From NCBI RefSeq assembly GCF_024519455.1, contig NZ_JALJRY010000007.1, forward strand, positions 118,880 through 182,879: a DNA stretch of 64,000 bases, given 5' to 3'. Origin of the DNA: Streptomyces sp. STR69. GTDB taxonomy: Bacteria; Actinomycetota; Actinomycetes; Streptomycetales; Streptomycetaceae. Shown one piece after another: positions 1 to 8,736 of the stretch. A program made the translations under genes and the position numbers. Each line of letters begins with the position of its first letter. Position 1 is the stretch's first letter. Below the pieces are notes generated by a model that saw nothing but the letters and a program-made list of their open reading frames with translations, made no database searches and had not been told where the DNA came from.

Positions 1-141
1 GGCGGCCCGCCCGCCGGTGGCGGCGGGCTGGCCCGGGAAGCGGCCCTGACCCCGCTCGCCGGTGCCGCCGCGGTGGGCCTGACCGCGGTCGGCGGGGTGG
101 TCTGGTTCCGGCTGCGCCGCCGTCCCCACGGTGCGTCCTGA
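1..141 (+). CDS. C-terminal end of a membrane-anchored surface protein (partial)
   Basis: Only the last 46 codons are in the window; the frame is open from base 1 and stops at TGA 139-141. The visible part is a Gly/Pro/Ala linker, one hydrophobic segment of about 20 residues rich in Gly, Ala and Val, and a basic tail (RLRRRP). This is the layout of a C-terminal membrane anchor as in sorted or tail-anchored surface proteins. No sorting pentapeptide is visible in the part present. It lies 9 bp before a sortase gene, so it may be that sortase's substrate or operon partner. The function of the missing part cannot be judged. Confidence 0.7.
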   Translation, partial: GGPPAGGGGLAREAALTPLAGAAAVGLTAVGGVVWFRLRRRPHGAS

Positions 142-150
142 GCGGATGCG

Positions 151-1056
151 ATGAATTCCAGCGCCGCCCCGCGCCCCACCGGAGTGCGGGGCGCTGACAC
201 CGTGCGCCTGCGCCAAGGGCCGCGACCGGCCGGGCGCGCCTCCCGCGAGGCACCGGGCCGCACCACCACCCGCGTGGTGCGGCGCCGTCGGCCCTGGTAC
301 CGGAGGCGGGCCTACCGGCTCACGCGGACCATCGTGCTGGTCGTCTTCCTGATGGTCGGCGGCGCCCGGTGCGCCGGGAGCGCAGGCCCCAGCGACCCGG
401 CCCGGGCGACGCCGTCGGTCACGGACGCCTCCGGCCCGGCCGGGGCCGCTCCGCCGGCCACAGGCACCTCCGGTCCGAACCGGGCTGCTCCGCCGACCAC
501 GGACGCGCGCGGCGGCCAACAACCGCCTCCGGCGCACCCCGTGGCCCGCTCCGCCCGCCCGGCACCCCCGCTGCGTCCCCTCCCGCGCTCCCGCGCGACC
601 GGTCTCGTCATCCCCTACCTCGGCGTCGACGCCCCGGTCGTCCCGCTCCGGCTCGGCCGCGGACGGCACATGTCCGCGCCGCCGGACGACGACTCCAAGC
701 GGGTGGGCTGGTACGCGGACGGGCCCGCCCCCGGCGAACAGGGCACCGCCGTCGCCGTCGGCCACCTGGACACCATGACCGGCCCCGCCGTCTTCGCGGG
801 CCTCGGCGAACTCAAGCCCGGCCGCCTGATCGAGGCCCGCCGCGCCGACGGCCGGACCGCCGTCTACACGGTCGACGCGGTGAAGACGTACGAGAAGGCG
901 CACTTCCCCGACCGGGAGGTCTACGGCGCCCGTGGCCGGCCCGAACTCCGCCTGATCACCTGCGGCGGCAGCTTCGACCACCGGACCGGCTACTCCGGCA
1001 ACACCGTCGTGTTCGCCTACCTGACCGCGACCCGCGAACGCGGCCGCACACCCTGA
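151..1056 (+). CDS. Class F sortase
   Basis: Predicted membrane-bound cysteine transpeptidase that joins surface proteins to the cell wall. The 301 residues start with a basic cytoplasmic stretch, one transmembrane helix (about residues 60-75), a Pro/Ala/Thr-rich linker, then the sortase beta-barrel. Catalytic signatures are visible: the His in GHLD, the Cys in LITCGG, and a downstream Arg candidate in SFDHRTGYSGN. The size and TCGG motif fit actinobacterial class F (formerly E/F) sortases, not the LAXTG-specific class E enzymes. It follows the partial anchored protein by 9 bp, so the two are probably co-transcribed. The ATG at 151 is used because the upstream ATG at 146 meets a stop at once. 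Confidence 0.88.
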   Translation: MNSSAAPRPTGVRGADTVRLRQGPRPAGRASREAPGRTTTRVVRRRRPWYRRRAYRLTRTIVLVVFLMVGGARCAGSAGPSDPARATPSVTDASGPAGAAPPATGTSGPNRAAPPTTDARGGQQPPPAHPVARSARPAPPLRPLPRSRATGLVIPYLGVDAPVVPLRLGRGRHMSAPPDDDSKRVGWYADGPAPGEQGTAVAVGHLDTMTGPAVFAGLGELKPGRLIEARRADGRTAVYTVDAVKTYEKAHFPDREVYGARGRPELRLITCGGSFDHRTGYSGNTVVFAYLTATRERGRTP

Positions 1057-1212
1057 ACGCGATCGTCCGTTTTCTCACCACCCGGACCGACCCGCCCGAT
1101 CCCGTCCGGTCTCTTCCCCCCGGCGCGCACAATCCGTTAGCTTCCGTGACTCACAAGCCTCGTACTACTCGTACGCGGTGATCCGATCGCGGAGCCCCCG
1201 GGGGCACTCGTC

Positions 1213-2547
1213 ATGACACGCGCCATCTCCCTGCACGACGTGAGCAAGGCCTACCCGCGAGGCCCCCGCGTGGTGGACCGGTTGTCGCTGGACATCGCGC
1301 CGGGGGAGTTCCTTGTCCTGCTCGGGCCGTCCGGGTGCGGCAAGTCGACCGTGCTGCGCATGATCGCGGGCCTGGAGGAGATCACTGAGGGCGAGTTGAG
1401 ACTCGACGGCGAGTACGCCAACGAACTCGCCCCCTCCGAACGGGACATGGCGATGGTCTTCCAGAACTTCGCCCTCTACCCGAGCATGACCAGCCGCGAC
1501 AACATCGGCTTCCCGCTGCGCATCGAGTCACCCGGCGCCGACCCGCGCCCCCGTGTGGACGCCACCGCCCGCATGCTCGGCATCGAGGAACTCCTCGACC
1601 GCTTCCCCAGCCAGCTCTCCGGCGGCGAACGCCAGCGCGTCGCGATGGGCCGGGCCATCGCCCGCCACCCCTCCGCCTTCCTGATGGACGAACCGCTCTC
1701 CAACCTCGACGCCAAACTCCGCAACCACCTGCGCGCCGAAATCTCCACCCTCACCCGCAAGTTGGGCGTCACCACGGTCTACGTCACCCACGACCAGGCC
1801 GAGGCCATGTCGCTCGGCGACCGGGTCGCCGTCCTGCGCGGCGGGGTCCTCCAGCAGGTCGGCACCCCGCGCTCGGTGTACGCCCTGCCCCGCAACGTCT
1901 TCGTCGCCGCCTTCATCGGCACCCCGCGCATCAACCTCCTGCGCGGCCTGGTCCGGGCCCCGTTGGACGGCGCGATGACCATCAGCCTCGGCAAGCAGTA
2001 TCTGCGCCTGCCCGAACCCCTGTGCCTGGACCACCAGTTGCTCCGTGTCCAGCAGGGCCGCGAGGTCATCGTCGGCCTGCGCTCCGAGGCCATCCGTATC
2101 GCCAAGGCCGCCTCGGCCCGCCCCGGCGAGGTGGCGATCAGCGGCCTGGTCGAGCACGTGGAGTTCCAGGGCCACGAGGTCCTCGTCCACTTCAACACCG
2201 GCTCCCGGCCCGCCGTGGTACCGGAGTTGGAGGCGCCGCGCCCCACCCGCCCGGCCCGGCGCCGCCGACGCGAGGGCGGTGTCCTGGGCCGGCTGCGGGA
2301 GCGCGCGGGCGTGCTGCGCGCCGGCCCGGTCGTCGTCCTGGACCACCCGGCGGACACGGAACCCGAGCTCATACCGCCCGAGGGCCGCCTCCCCGGAGAC
2401 CTCGTCGTCCGCACCACCCCCGACATCCAGCTCCGTCACGGTATGCAGGTCCCGCTCCTCGTCGACATCGCCCACCTGTTCGTCTTCGACCAGCACGGCG
2501 AACGGATCTCCCCGGCTCCGGCGCGGCTGCCCGACCTGGACGAGTGA
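1213..2547 (+). CDS. ABC transporter ATP-binding protein, MalK/UgpC-like
   Basis: Cytoplasmic ATPase of a carbohydrate-type ABC importer. The N-terminal half has Walker A (GPSGCGKST), Q-loop (FQNFALYP), signature (LSGGERQR), Walker B with FLMDEP and the H-loop (VTHDQAEAM). The C-terminal third is a TOBE/MOP-type regulatory region. This region carries an unusual Arg-rich insertion of about 70 residues (roughly 335-405) not seen in typical MalK proteins. No permease or binding protein lies beside it, so it may be a shared ATPase like MsiK or serve a system elsewhere; the substrate is not predictable. Length 444 aa compared with about 370 for MalK. Confidence 0.9.
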   Translation: MTRAISLHDVSKAYPRGPRVVDRLSLDIAPGEFLVLLGPSGCGKSTVLRMIAGLEEITEGELRLDGEYANELAPSERDMAMVFQNFALYPSMTSRDNIGFPLRIESPGADPRPRVDATARMLGIEELLDRFPSQLSGGERQRVAMGRAIARHPSAFLMDEPLSNLDAKLRNHLRAEISTLTRKLGVTTVYVTHDQAEAMSLGDRVAVLRGGVLQQVGTPRSVYALPRNVFVAAFIGTPRINLLRGLVRAPLDGAMTISLGKQYLRLPEPLCLDHQLLRVQQGREVIVGLRSEAIRIAKAASARPGEVAISGLVEHVEFQGHEVLVHFNTGSRPAVVPELEAPRPTRPARRRRREGGVLGRLRERAGVLRAGPVVVLDHPADTEPELIPPEGRLPGDLVVRTTPDIQLRHGMQVPLLVDIAHLFVFDQHGERISPAPARLPDLDE

Positions 2548-2567
2548 CGACCGATACGGATAGGTGC

Positions 2568-3020
2568 ATGAACGTGCACCTCACCCGAAACCGGGCAGCC
2601 CTCGCGATCGCCGGCCTCCTCCTGGCCGCGGCGGCCCCGACCGCCTACGCAAGCCTCGACACGGAGACCGCTCCCGCGCCGACGCGCGGAGCGCCGTACG
2701 TCGAGACACAGCTCTTCTTCGGCACCGAGCGGCCGGACGGCGGACCGGCCGTCACCGACCGGCAGTTCATGGCCTTCGTCGACAAGGAGGTCACGCCGGA
2801 CTTTCCGGACGGGCTCACCGTGCAGAGCGGGCGCGGGCAGTGGCGGGACGCGAACGGGAGGATCGAGAAGGAGCGGTCGTACGAGTTGATCCTGCTGTAT
2901 CCGGTGACGGCGGCGGGGGCGGGCGACCGGAAGATCGAGGAGATCCGGCGGGCGTACGAGAAGGCCTTCGCGCAGGAGTCGGTGGGCCGGGTGGACGACC
3001 GGACCCGGGCCGATTTCTGA
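2568..3020 (+). CDS. Secreted DUF3574 protein
   Basis: A 150-residue protein of the DUF3574 type, function unknown. The ATG at 2568 gives a Sec signal peptide (basic MNVHLTRNR, then a hydrophobic Ala/Leu stretch, probable cleavage after AYA). Family landmarks are the LFFGTERPDG opening, the central QSGRGQWRD and the ERSYELILLYP strand. It lies 20 bp after the ABC ATPase gene on the same strand and could share its message. The open frame extends far upstream, but the signal peptide marks the true start. Confidence 0.8.
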   Translation: MNVHLTRNRAALAIAGLLLAAAAPTAYASLDTETAPAPTRGAPYVETQLFFGTERPDGGPAVTDRQFMAFVDKEVTPDFPDGLTVQSGRGQWRDANGRIEKERSYELILLYPVTAAGAGDRKIEEIRRAYEKAFAQESVGRVDDRTRADF

Positions 3021-3085
3021 CCCGACCCGCGCATCCGTTTCCTGGGGGGCCCGCGCGTCCGTGACCCGGGGTCCCTGGCGCCACA

Positions 3086-3104
3086 AAACTAACACCGCTA
3101 GTTT
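3086..3104. promoter_or_regulatory. Predicted TetR operator A1 upstream of aldehyde dehydrogenase
   Basis: The 19-bp imperfect palindrome AAACTAACACCGCTAGTTT lies 40 bp before the aldehyde dehydrogenase start. Its reverse complement, AAACTAGCGGTGTTAGTTT, matches the element at 7428-7446 at 16 of 19 positions. The likely binder is the TetR protein encoded at 6762-7400. Confidence 0.72.
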
Positions 3105-3143
3105 GTGAGGCGGACGACGCAGTCACGCCCGGGAGGCAGCACG

Positions 3144-4532
3144 ATGAAGGCACACGACGGCATGTACATCGACGGCGCCTGGCGCCCCGCCGCGAGCGGG
3201 GAGACCATCGACGTGGTGAACCCGGTCGACGAGCAGCTCATCGACCGCGTCCCGGCGGGCGGCGCCGAGGACGTCGACGCCGCCGTACGTGCCGCGCGTG
3301 CCGCCCTCCCGGGCTGGGCCGCCACTCCGCCCGCCGAACGGGCCGCGCTCCTGGGGGCGTTGAGGGACGTGCTCGTCTCCCGCAAGGACGAGATCGCCGA
3401 GACGGTCACCGCCGAGCTGGGTTCCCCGCTCGCCTTCTCCCAGGCCGTCCACGCGGGCGTGCCGATCGCGGTCGCGGGTTCGTACGCCGAACTCGCCGCG
3501 ACCCACGCCTTCGAGGAGAAGGTTGGCAACTCGACCGTCTACCAGGAGCCGATCGGCGTGGTCGCCGCGATCACCCCCTGGAACTACCCCCTGCACCAGA
3601 TCGTCGCCAAGGTCGCCCCGGCGCTCGCCGCAGGCTGCACCGTCGTACTCAAGCCCGCCGAAGACACCCCGCTCACCGCCCAGTTGTTCGCCGAAGCGGT
3701 CGACGAGGCGGGCGTCCCGGCCGGCGTCTTCAACCTCGTCACCGGCCTCGGCCCGATCGCGGGCCAGGCCCTCGCCGAGCACCCGGGTGTCGACCTGGTC
3801 TCCTTCACCGGCTCCACGGCGGTGGGCCGGCGGATCGCCGCCACGGCGGGCGCCGCGATCAAGAAGGTCGCCCTCGAACTCGGCGGCAAGTCCGCCAACG
3901 TGATCCTCCCGAGCGCCGACCTCGCCAAGGCCGTCAACGTCGGCGTCGCCAATGTGATGTCCAACTCCGGCCAGACATGCAGCGCCTGGACCCGCATGCT
4001 GGTCCACCGCGACCAGTACGACGAGGCCGTGCAGCTGGCGGCGACGGCCGCCGCCAAGTACGGCGACCGCATCGGCCCGGTCGTGAACGCCAAGCAGCAG
4101 GCCAGGGTGCGGAGTTATATCGAGAAGGGGGTGGCGGAGGGTGCGAGGCTGGTGGCCGGGGGCCTCGAAACCCTTTATGAGCAGGGCTACTTCATCGCCC
4201 CGACCGTCTTCGCCGATGTGACCCCCGACATGACGATCGCGCAGGAGGAGATCTTCGGCCCGGTCCTCTCCGTCCTCCGCTACGACGACGAGGACGACGC
4301 CGTGCGTATCGCCAACGGCACGGTCTACGGCCTGGCGGGCGCGGTGTGGGCCGGTGAGGAGGCGGAAGCGGTCGCGTTCGCACGGAGGTTGGAGACCGGA
4401 CAGGTGGACATCAACGGCGGACGCTTCAACCCCCGTGCCCCGTTCGGCGGTTACAAGCAGTCGGGCGTGGGCCGGGAACTCGGTGCGCACGGGCTGTCCG
4501 AGTACCTCCAGACCAAGTCCCTTCAGTTCTGA
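3144..4532 (+). CDS. NAD(P)-dependent aldehyde dehydrogenase
   Basis: Oxidises an aldehyde to the acid. It is 462 residues long, normal for the ALDH superfamily. The family motifs are present: PWNYPL in the cofactor domain, FTGSTAVGRR, the general-base glutamate in ELGGKS, and the catalytic cysteine in GQTCSA. The C-terminal NPRAPFGGYKQSG motif is also clear. The ATG at 3144 is preceded by GGGAGG with good spacing; an in-frame start at 3105 would overlap the operator region. An alcohol dehydrogenase follows after 11 bp, suggesting alcohol to aldehyde to acid oxidation. A TetR-type palindrome in the promoter points to substrate-induced expression. The physiological aldehyde is unknown. Confidence 0.92.
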   Translation: MKAHDGMYIDGAWRPAASGETIDVVNPVDEQLIDRVPAGGAEDVDAAVRAARAALPGWAATPPAERAALLGALRDVLVSRKDEIAETVTAELGSPLAFSQAVHAGVPIAVAGSYAELAATHAFEEKVGNSTVYQEPIGVVAAITPWNYPLHQIVAKVAPALAAGCTVVLKPAEDTPLTAQLFAEAVDEAGVPAGVFNLVTGLGPIAGQALAEHPGVDLVSFTGSTAVGRRIAATAGAAIKKVALELGGKSANVILPSADLAKAVNVGVANVMSNSGQTCSAWTRMLVHRDQYDEAVQLAATAAAKYGDRIGPVVNAKQQARVRSYIEKGVAEGARLVAGGLETLYEQGYFIAPTVFADVTPDMTIAQEEIFGPVLSVLRYDDEDDAVRIANGTVYGLAGAVWAGEEAEAVAFARRLETGQVDINGGRFNPRAPFGGYKQSGVGRELGAHGLSEYLQTKSLQF

Positions 4533-4543
4533 GGAGTGTTCGC

Positions 4544-5626
4544 ATGGTCCGCGCAGCCGTACTGCCCGCCGTGGGCGCTCCGTTGGAGATCGCCGAGATC
4601 GACCTCCCGGACCCCGGCCCCGGCCAGGTCCGTGTCCGTCTCGCCGCCGCCGGGGTCTGCCACTCCGACCTGTCCCTGACCAACGGCACCATGCGCGTAC
4701 CGGTCCCGGCGGTCCTCGGCCACGAGGGCGCGGGCACGGTGGTGGCCGTGGGGGAGGCCGTCAGCCACATCTCACCCGGCGACTCCGTCGTGCTCAACTG
4801 GGCCCCGTCCTGCGGCAGTTGCCACGCCTGCACGCTCGGCGAGGTCTGGCTCTGCGCCAACGCGCTCAACGGCGCCGCCGACGTCTACGCCCACCGCGCC
4901 TCCGACGGCAGCGACCTCCACCCCGGCCTGAACGTAGCCGCGTTCGCCGAGGAGACGGTCGTGTCCGCAGCCTGTGTCCTGCCCCTCCCGGACGGAATCC
5001 CGTTGACGGACGCGGCACTTCTGGGCTGTGCCGTCCTCACCGGCTACGGCGCCGTGCACCACTCGGCGCAGGTGCGGGAGGGCGAGACGGTCGCGGTGTT
5101 CGGCGTCGGCGGAGTGGGCCTGTCGACGCTCCAGGCGGCCCGGATCGCGGGCGCCACGAAGATCGTCGCCGTCGATGTCTCCCCGGAAAAGGAGGAGTTG
5201 GCGCGCGCGGCCGGAGCGACGGACTACGTGGTCGCCTCCGAGAACACGGCCCGCGAGATCCGCGCCCTGACCGGAAAACAGGGCGTCGACGTCGCCGTGG
5301 AGTGCGTCGGCCGGGCGGTCACCATCCGCACCGCCTGGGAGTCCACCCGCCGGGGCGGACGCACCACGGTCGTCGGCATCGGCGGCAAGGACCAGCAGGT
5401 CACCTTCAACGCCCTCGAACTCTTCCACTGGGGACGGACGTTGAGCGGCTGCGTCTACGGCAACTCCGACCCGGCGAAGGACCTGCCGGTACTCGCCGAG
5501 CACGTGCGTGCCGGACGCCTGGACCTGGGCGCACTGGTGACGGAACGGATCGAACTGGCCGGGATTCCGGCGGCGTTCGAGAACATGGTGGCGGGGAAGG
5601 GCGGGCGGGCGTTGGTGGTGTTCTGA
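4544..5626 (+). CDS. Zinc-dependent alcohol dehydrogenase
   Basis: Medium-chain alcohol dehydrogenase of 360 residues, expected to oxidise primary alcohols with NAD+. Catalytic zinc ligands are in GVCHSD and GHEGAG; a structural zinc site is formed by four cysteines in SCGSCHACTLGEVWLC. The Rossmann glycine motif is GVGGVG. It resembles the class III/mycothiol-dependent subgroup in length and layout, but assigning a thiol cofactor would be a guess. It lies 11 bp after the aldehyde dehydrogenase in the same operon. Confidence 0.9.
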   Translation: MVRAAVLPAVGAPLEIAEIDLPDPGPGQVRVRLAAAGVCHSDLSLTNGTMRVPVPAVLGHEGAGTVVAVGEAVSHISPGDSVVLNWAPSCGSCHACTLGEVWLCANALNGAADVYAHRASDGSDLHPGLNVAAFAEETVVSAACVLPLPDGIPLTDAALLGCAVLTGYGAVHHSAQVREGETVAVFGVGGVGLSTLQAARIAGATKIVAVDVSPEKEELARAAGATDYVVASENTAREIRALTGKQGVDVAVECVGRAVTIRTAWESTRRGGRTTVVGIGGKDQQVTFNALELFHWGRTLSGCVYGNSDPAKDLPVLAEHVRAGRLDLGALVTERIELAGIPAAFENMVAGKGGRALVVF

Positions 5627-5636
5627 ACTGCCTTGG

Positions 5637-6572
5637 TTACGGCACCTGTTCGGGCTGCGGCTCCTCCGTCGCCGCAGCCCGCTCCGCCCTCGCCCGCGGC
5701 CGGGACCGCGACACCGCCACGCCCGCGAGACACAGCACCCCGCCCGCCAGCGTGAGCAGCCCCGGAACCTCGCCGAGCGCGAGCCACGACATCAGGACGA
5801 CCAGCGCGGGCACGGCGTACGTCGTCGCGCCCATGCGACTGGCGGTCGTACGGGCGAGGGCGTAGGCCCATGTGGTGAAGGCGAGGGCGGTCGGGAAGAC
5901 GCCCAGGTAGACCATGTTGAGCGTGGCGGAGACGGGCGCGTCGGCCGCGTCCTGGACCAGCTGTCCCGCGAACGGCAGGCACAGCACCGCCCCGATGAGG
6001 CATCCGAACGTCGTCACCTGGAGCGCGCTGGCACGGCTCAGGGCCGGCTTCTGGGCGACGACACCACCGGCGTACGCGACCGCCGCGAGCAGACACAGCA
6101 GTACGCCGAGCACGGACGAACCGCCCTCGCCGGACATCGACAGCCCCACGGTCACCGCACCGGCGAAGGACACCGCCATCCCCGCGAGCAGCCGCGGCGG
6201 CATCGCGTCACCGAGCAGCCGCGAGCCGAGCAGCGCGATGAGGATCGGCCCGATGTTCACGACGAGGGCGGCCGTACCGGCGTCGACCTGCTGCTCGCCC
6301 CAGTTCAGGACGACCATGTAGAAGCCGAACCACAGCGCGCCCGAGATCGCGATCCCCCGCCACGCGGACCGGGGCGGCAGCCCTTCCCGCCGTACGAGAC
6401 AGAACACTCCCAGCGTCAGCGCCCCGCTCGCCAGCCGCCCCAAGGCCAGTGCCCCCGGTGAGTAGGCGGCACCCGCGCTGCGGATGGACACGAACGCGGA
6501 GGCCCACAGCACGACGGTGACGACAGCGGCTGCGGCGGCGGTCGCTTCGGCGGGGCGGAGGGGTTTCTTCAT
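5637..6572 (-). CDS. EamA/DMT-family transporter
   Basis: Integral membrane protein of 311 residues with about ten hydrophobic helices in two repeated EamA halves, for example around WASAFVSIRSAGAAYSPG in the first and VYLGVFPTALAFTTWAYAL in the second. Such proteins export metabolites or amino acids; the substrate is unknown. It converges with the alcohol dehydrogenase, with 10 bp between the stops, so the two share a termination region. The C-terminus is a short charged tail rich in Arg and Glu. Confidence 0.88.
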   Translation of the reverse strand: MKKPLRPAEATAAAAAVVTVVLWASAFVSIRSAGAAYSPGALALGRLASGALTLGVFCLVRREGLPPRSAWRGIAISGALWFGFYMVVLNWGEQQVDAGTAALVVNIGPILIALLGSRLLGDAMPPRLLAGMAVSFAGAVTVGLSMSGEGGSSVLGVLLCLLAAVAYAGGVVAQKPALSRASALQVTTFGCLIGAVLCLPFAGQLVQDAADAPVSATLNMVYLGVFPTALAFTTWAYALARTTASRMGATTYAVPALVVLMSWLALGEVPGLLTLAGGVLCLAGVAVSRSRPRARAERAAATEEPQPEQVP

Positions 6573-6761
6573 GTCCCGAGGCTATGCGGGGGCAGGGCGG
6601 CGGCGCTGGCGGAAATCGGACGTCAGGCTCGGGGTGCCGACGCGATGCCTGTGGGGCACCGTGTCGTTCGATCTCATGGAGGCAACGGACGGACAGTTCG
6701 CCCCGGGGTCGACCGTCGAAGCGGTCGCGGGCTTCGGCTGGGACCGGGTCTGTCCGCCGGC

Positions 6762-7400
6762 CTACCGAACGGCCACTTGCTCGAACTGCCCCGCCAACCC
6801 ATCCAGCAACGCAGCCAACCCCACCTCGAAAGCCCGCTCGTCAATCTTCTCCTGCTGCTCGGCAAGAAGATGTGCCTGCCCCAGATGCGGATAGTCGGCC
6901 GGGTCGTACGCACTCTCGTCGTCCACGAACCCCCCGGCGAACGACCCCAGCGCCGACCCCATGATGAAGTACCGCATCAACGCCCCGATCGACGTGGCCT
7001 GCGCAGGCGGCCACCCCGCCTCCACCATCCCGCCGTACACCGCGTCAGCGAGCCGCAATCCCGCAGGCCGCCGCCCGGGCCCCGTGGCCAGTACCGGCAC
7101 GATGTTCGGGTGATCCCGCAGCGCGGACCGATAGGACACGGCCCAGTCGTGCAGCGCGGTACGCCAGTCGCGCCCGTCCTCGAACATCGACAGATCGACC
7201 TGCGCGCTGACCGAGTCCGCGACCGCCTCCAGAATCTGGTCCTTCGTGCGGAAGTGGTTGTAGAGCGAGGGCCCGCTCACCCCCAGCTCGGCGGCGAGCC
7301 GACGCGTGGAGACGGCCGCCAGCCCTTCCGAGTCCACCAGCATGCGAGCCGTCTCGACGATCCGGTCGGTGCTGAGGAGGGGCTTGCGCGGTCGGGCCAT
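6762..7400 (-). CDS. TetR/AcrR-family transcriptional regulator
   Basis: A 212-residue repressor. The N-terminal helix-turn-helix is visible (VSTRRLAAELGVSGPSLYNHFRTK), with a C-terminal ligand-binding domain of the TetR_C type. It is divergent from the acyl-CoA dehydrogenase gene at 7508 and the palindrome 7428-7446 lies between them. The same palindrome occurs at 3086-3104 before the aldehyde dehydrogenase operon, so it probably controls both units and itself. The start at 7400 (MARPRKP) is preferred over 7409 on family grounds; neither has a strong ribosome binding site. Confidence 0.88.
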   Translation of the reverse strand: MARPRKPLLSTDRIVETARMLVDSEGLAAVSTRRLAAELGVSGPSLYNHFRTKDQILEAVADSVSAQVDLSMFEDGRDWRTALHDWAVSYRSALRDHPNIVPVLATGPGRRPAGLRLADAVYGGMVEAGWPPAQATSIGALMRYFIMGSALGSFAGGFVDDESAYDPADYPHLGQAHLLAEQQEKIDERAFEVGLAALLDGLAGQFEQVAVR

Positions 7401-7427
7401 GGCGCACATAGTAGGGCTGCGAGAGTC

Positions 7428-7446
7428 AAACTAGCAGTGCTAATTT
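7428..7446. promoter_or_regulatory. Predicted TetR operator A2 between tetR and acyl-CoA dehydrogenase
   Basis: The 19-bp near-palindrome AAACTAGCAGTGCTAATTT (half-site AAACTAGCA) lies between the divergent TetR and acyl-CoA dehydrogenase genes, close to the TetR start. It matches the reverse complement of operator A1 at 3086-3104 at 16 of 19 positions. Confidence 0.75.
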
Positions 7447-7507
7447 AATTGTGCAGTAATCAATGTGCAGCAGTCGATGTACGGCCTTTCACTTGGGGTG
7501 ACGCGCG

Positions 7508-8659
7508 ATGGACCTGGGACTGAGCGAGGAGCAGGAAGCCGTACGGCGGCTCGCCAAGGACTTCGTGGACCGTGAGATCGCCCCGCACGTCATCGCCTGG
7601 GACCGCGCCGAGGAGGTCGACCGGTCGATCGTGAAGAAGCTCGGCGGGGTCGGCTTCCTGGGGCTGACGATCGACGAGGAGTACGGCGGCTCGGGCGGCG
7701 ACCATCTCGCGTACTGCCTGGTCACCGAGGAACTCGGCCGCGGCGACTCCTCCGTGCGCGGCATCGTCTCCGTGTCGCTGGGCCTGGTCGCCAAGTCGAT
7801 CGCGGCCTGGGGGAGCGAGGATCAGAAGCGGCGCTGGCTGCCGGGGCTCACCTCCGGCGAGTACGTCGGCTGCTTCGGCCTCACCGAACCCGGCACCGGT
7901 TCCGACGCGGGCAACCTCACCACCCGGGCGGTCCGCGACGGCGACGACTATGTCATCAACGGCACCAAGATGTTCATCACGAACGGCAGTTGGGCCGATG
8001 TCGTGCTGCTCTTCGCCCGCTCGACCGACGCCCCCGGCCACAAGGGCGTCTCCGCCTTCCTCGTGCCCACCGACACCCCCGGCCTGACCCGCCGCACCAT
8101 CCACGGCAAGCTCGGCCTGCGCGGCCAGGCGACGGCCGAACTGGTCCTGGAGGACGTGCGTATCCCTGCGTCGGCGATGCTCGCCCCTGAAGGCAAGGGC
8201 TTCTCCGTCGCCATGTCGGCGCTGGCCAAGGGGCGGATGTCGGTCGCGGCGGGCTGTGTCGGCATCGCCCAGGCCGCGCTGGACGTGGCGGTCCGCTACG
8301 CCGGTGAACGTGAGCAGTTCGGGAAGCCCATCGCCCATCACCAGCTGGTCCAGGAACTCATCAGCGACATCGCCGTCGACGTGGACGCGGCCCGGCTGCT
8401 GACCTGGCGGGTCGCCGACCTCGTGGACCGCGGCCTGCCCTTCGCCACCGAGTCCTCCAAGGCCAAGCTCTTCGCCTCGGAGGCCGCCGTGCGCGCCGCC
8501 AACAACGCGCTCCAGGTCTTCGGCGGCTACGGCTACATCGACGAGTACCCGGCCGGGAAGCTGCTGCGCGACGCCCGCGTGATGACCCTCTACGAGGGCA
8601 CCAGCCAGATCCAGAAACTGCTCATCGGGCGTGCGCTGACGGGGATTTCGGCGTTCTGA
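7508..8659 (+). CDS. Acyl-CoA dehydrogenase
   Basis: FAD enzyme of 383 residues that introduces the alpha,beta double bond into an acyl-CoA. Family signatures are CFGLTEPGTGSDAG in the middle domain and the C-terminal REQFGKPI ... QVFGGYGYIDEYP. A catalytic glutamate candidate sits in the final YEGTSQIQ motif, where short and medium-chain enzymes place it. It reads away from its TetR neighbour across operator A2. It probably acts in the same catabolic route as the aldehyde dehydrogenase pair with the matching operator. Chain-length specificity cannot be read from sequence. Confidence 0.92.
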   Translation: MDLGLSEEQEAVRRLAKDFVDREIAPHVIAWDRAEEVDRSIVKKLGGVGFLGLTIDEEYGGSGGDHLAYCLVTEELGRGDSSVRGIVSVSLGLVAKSIAAWGSEDQKRRWLPGLTSGEYVGCFGLTEPGTGSDAGNLTTRAVRDGDDYVINGTKMFITNGSWADVVLLFARSTDAPGHKGVSAFLVPTDTPGLTRRTIHGKLGLRGQATAELVLEDVRIPASAMLAPEGKGFSVAMSALAKGRMSVAAGCVGIAQAALDVAVRYAGEREQFGKPIAHHQLVQELISDIAVDVDAARLLTWRVADLVDRGLPFATESSKAKLFASEAAVRAANNALQVFGGYGYIDEYPAGKLLRDARVMTLYEGTSQIQKLLIGRALTGISAF

Positions 8660-8736
8660 GGCCTGACTTTTCTGAGTACGCGAGCTGAGTACGCGGACGG
8701 ATGTGGTGGCGGCCGTAGGAGCGGACGCTTGTCCCC

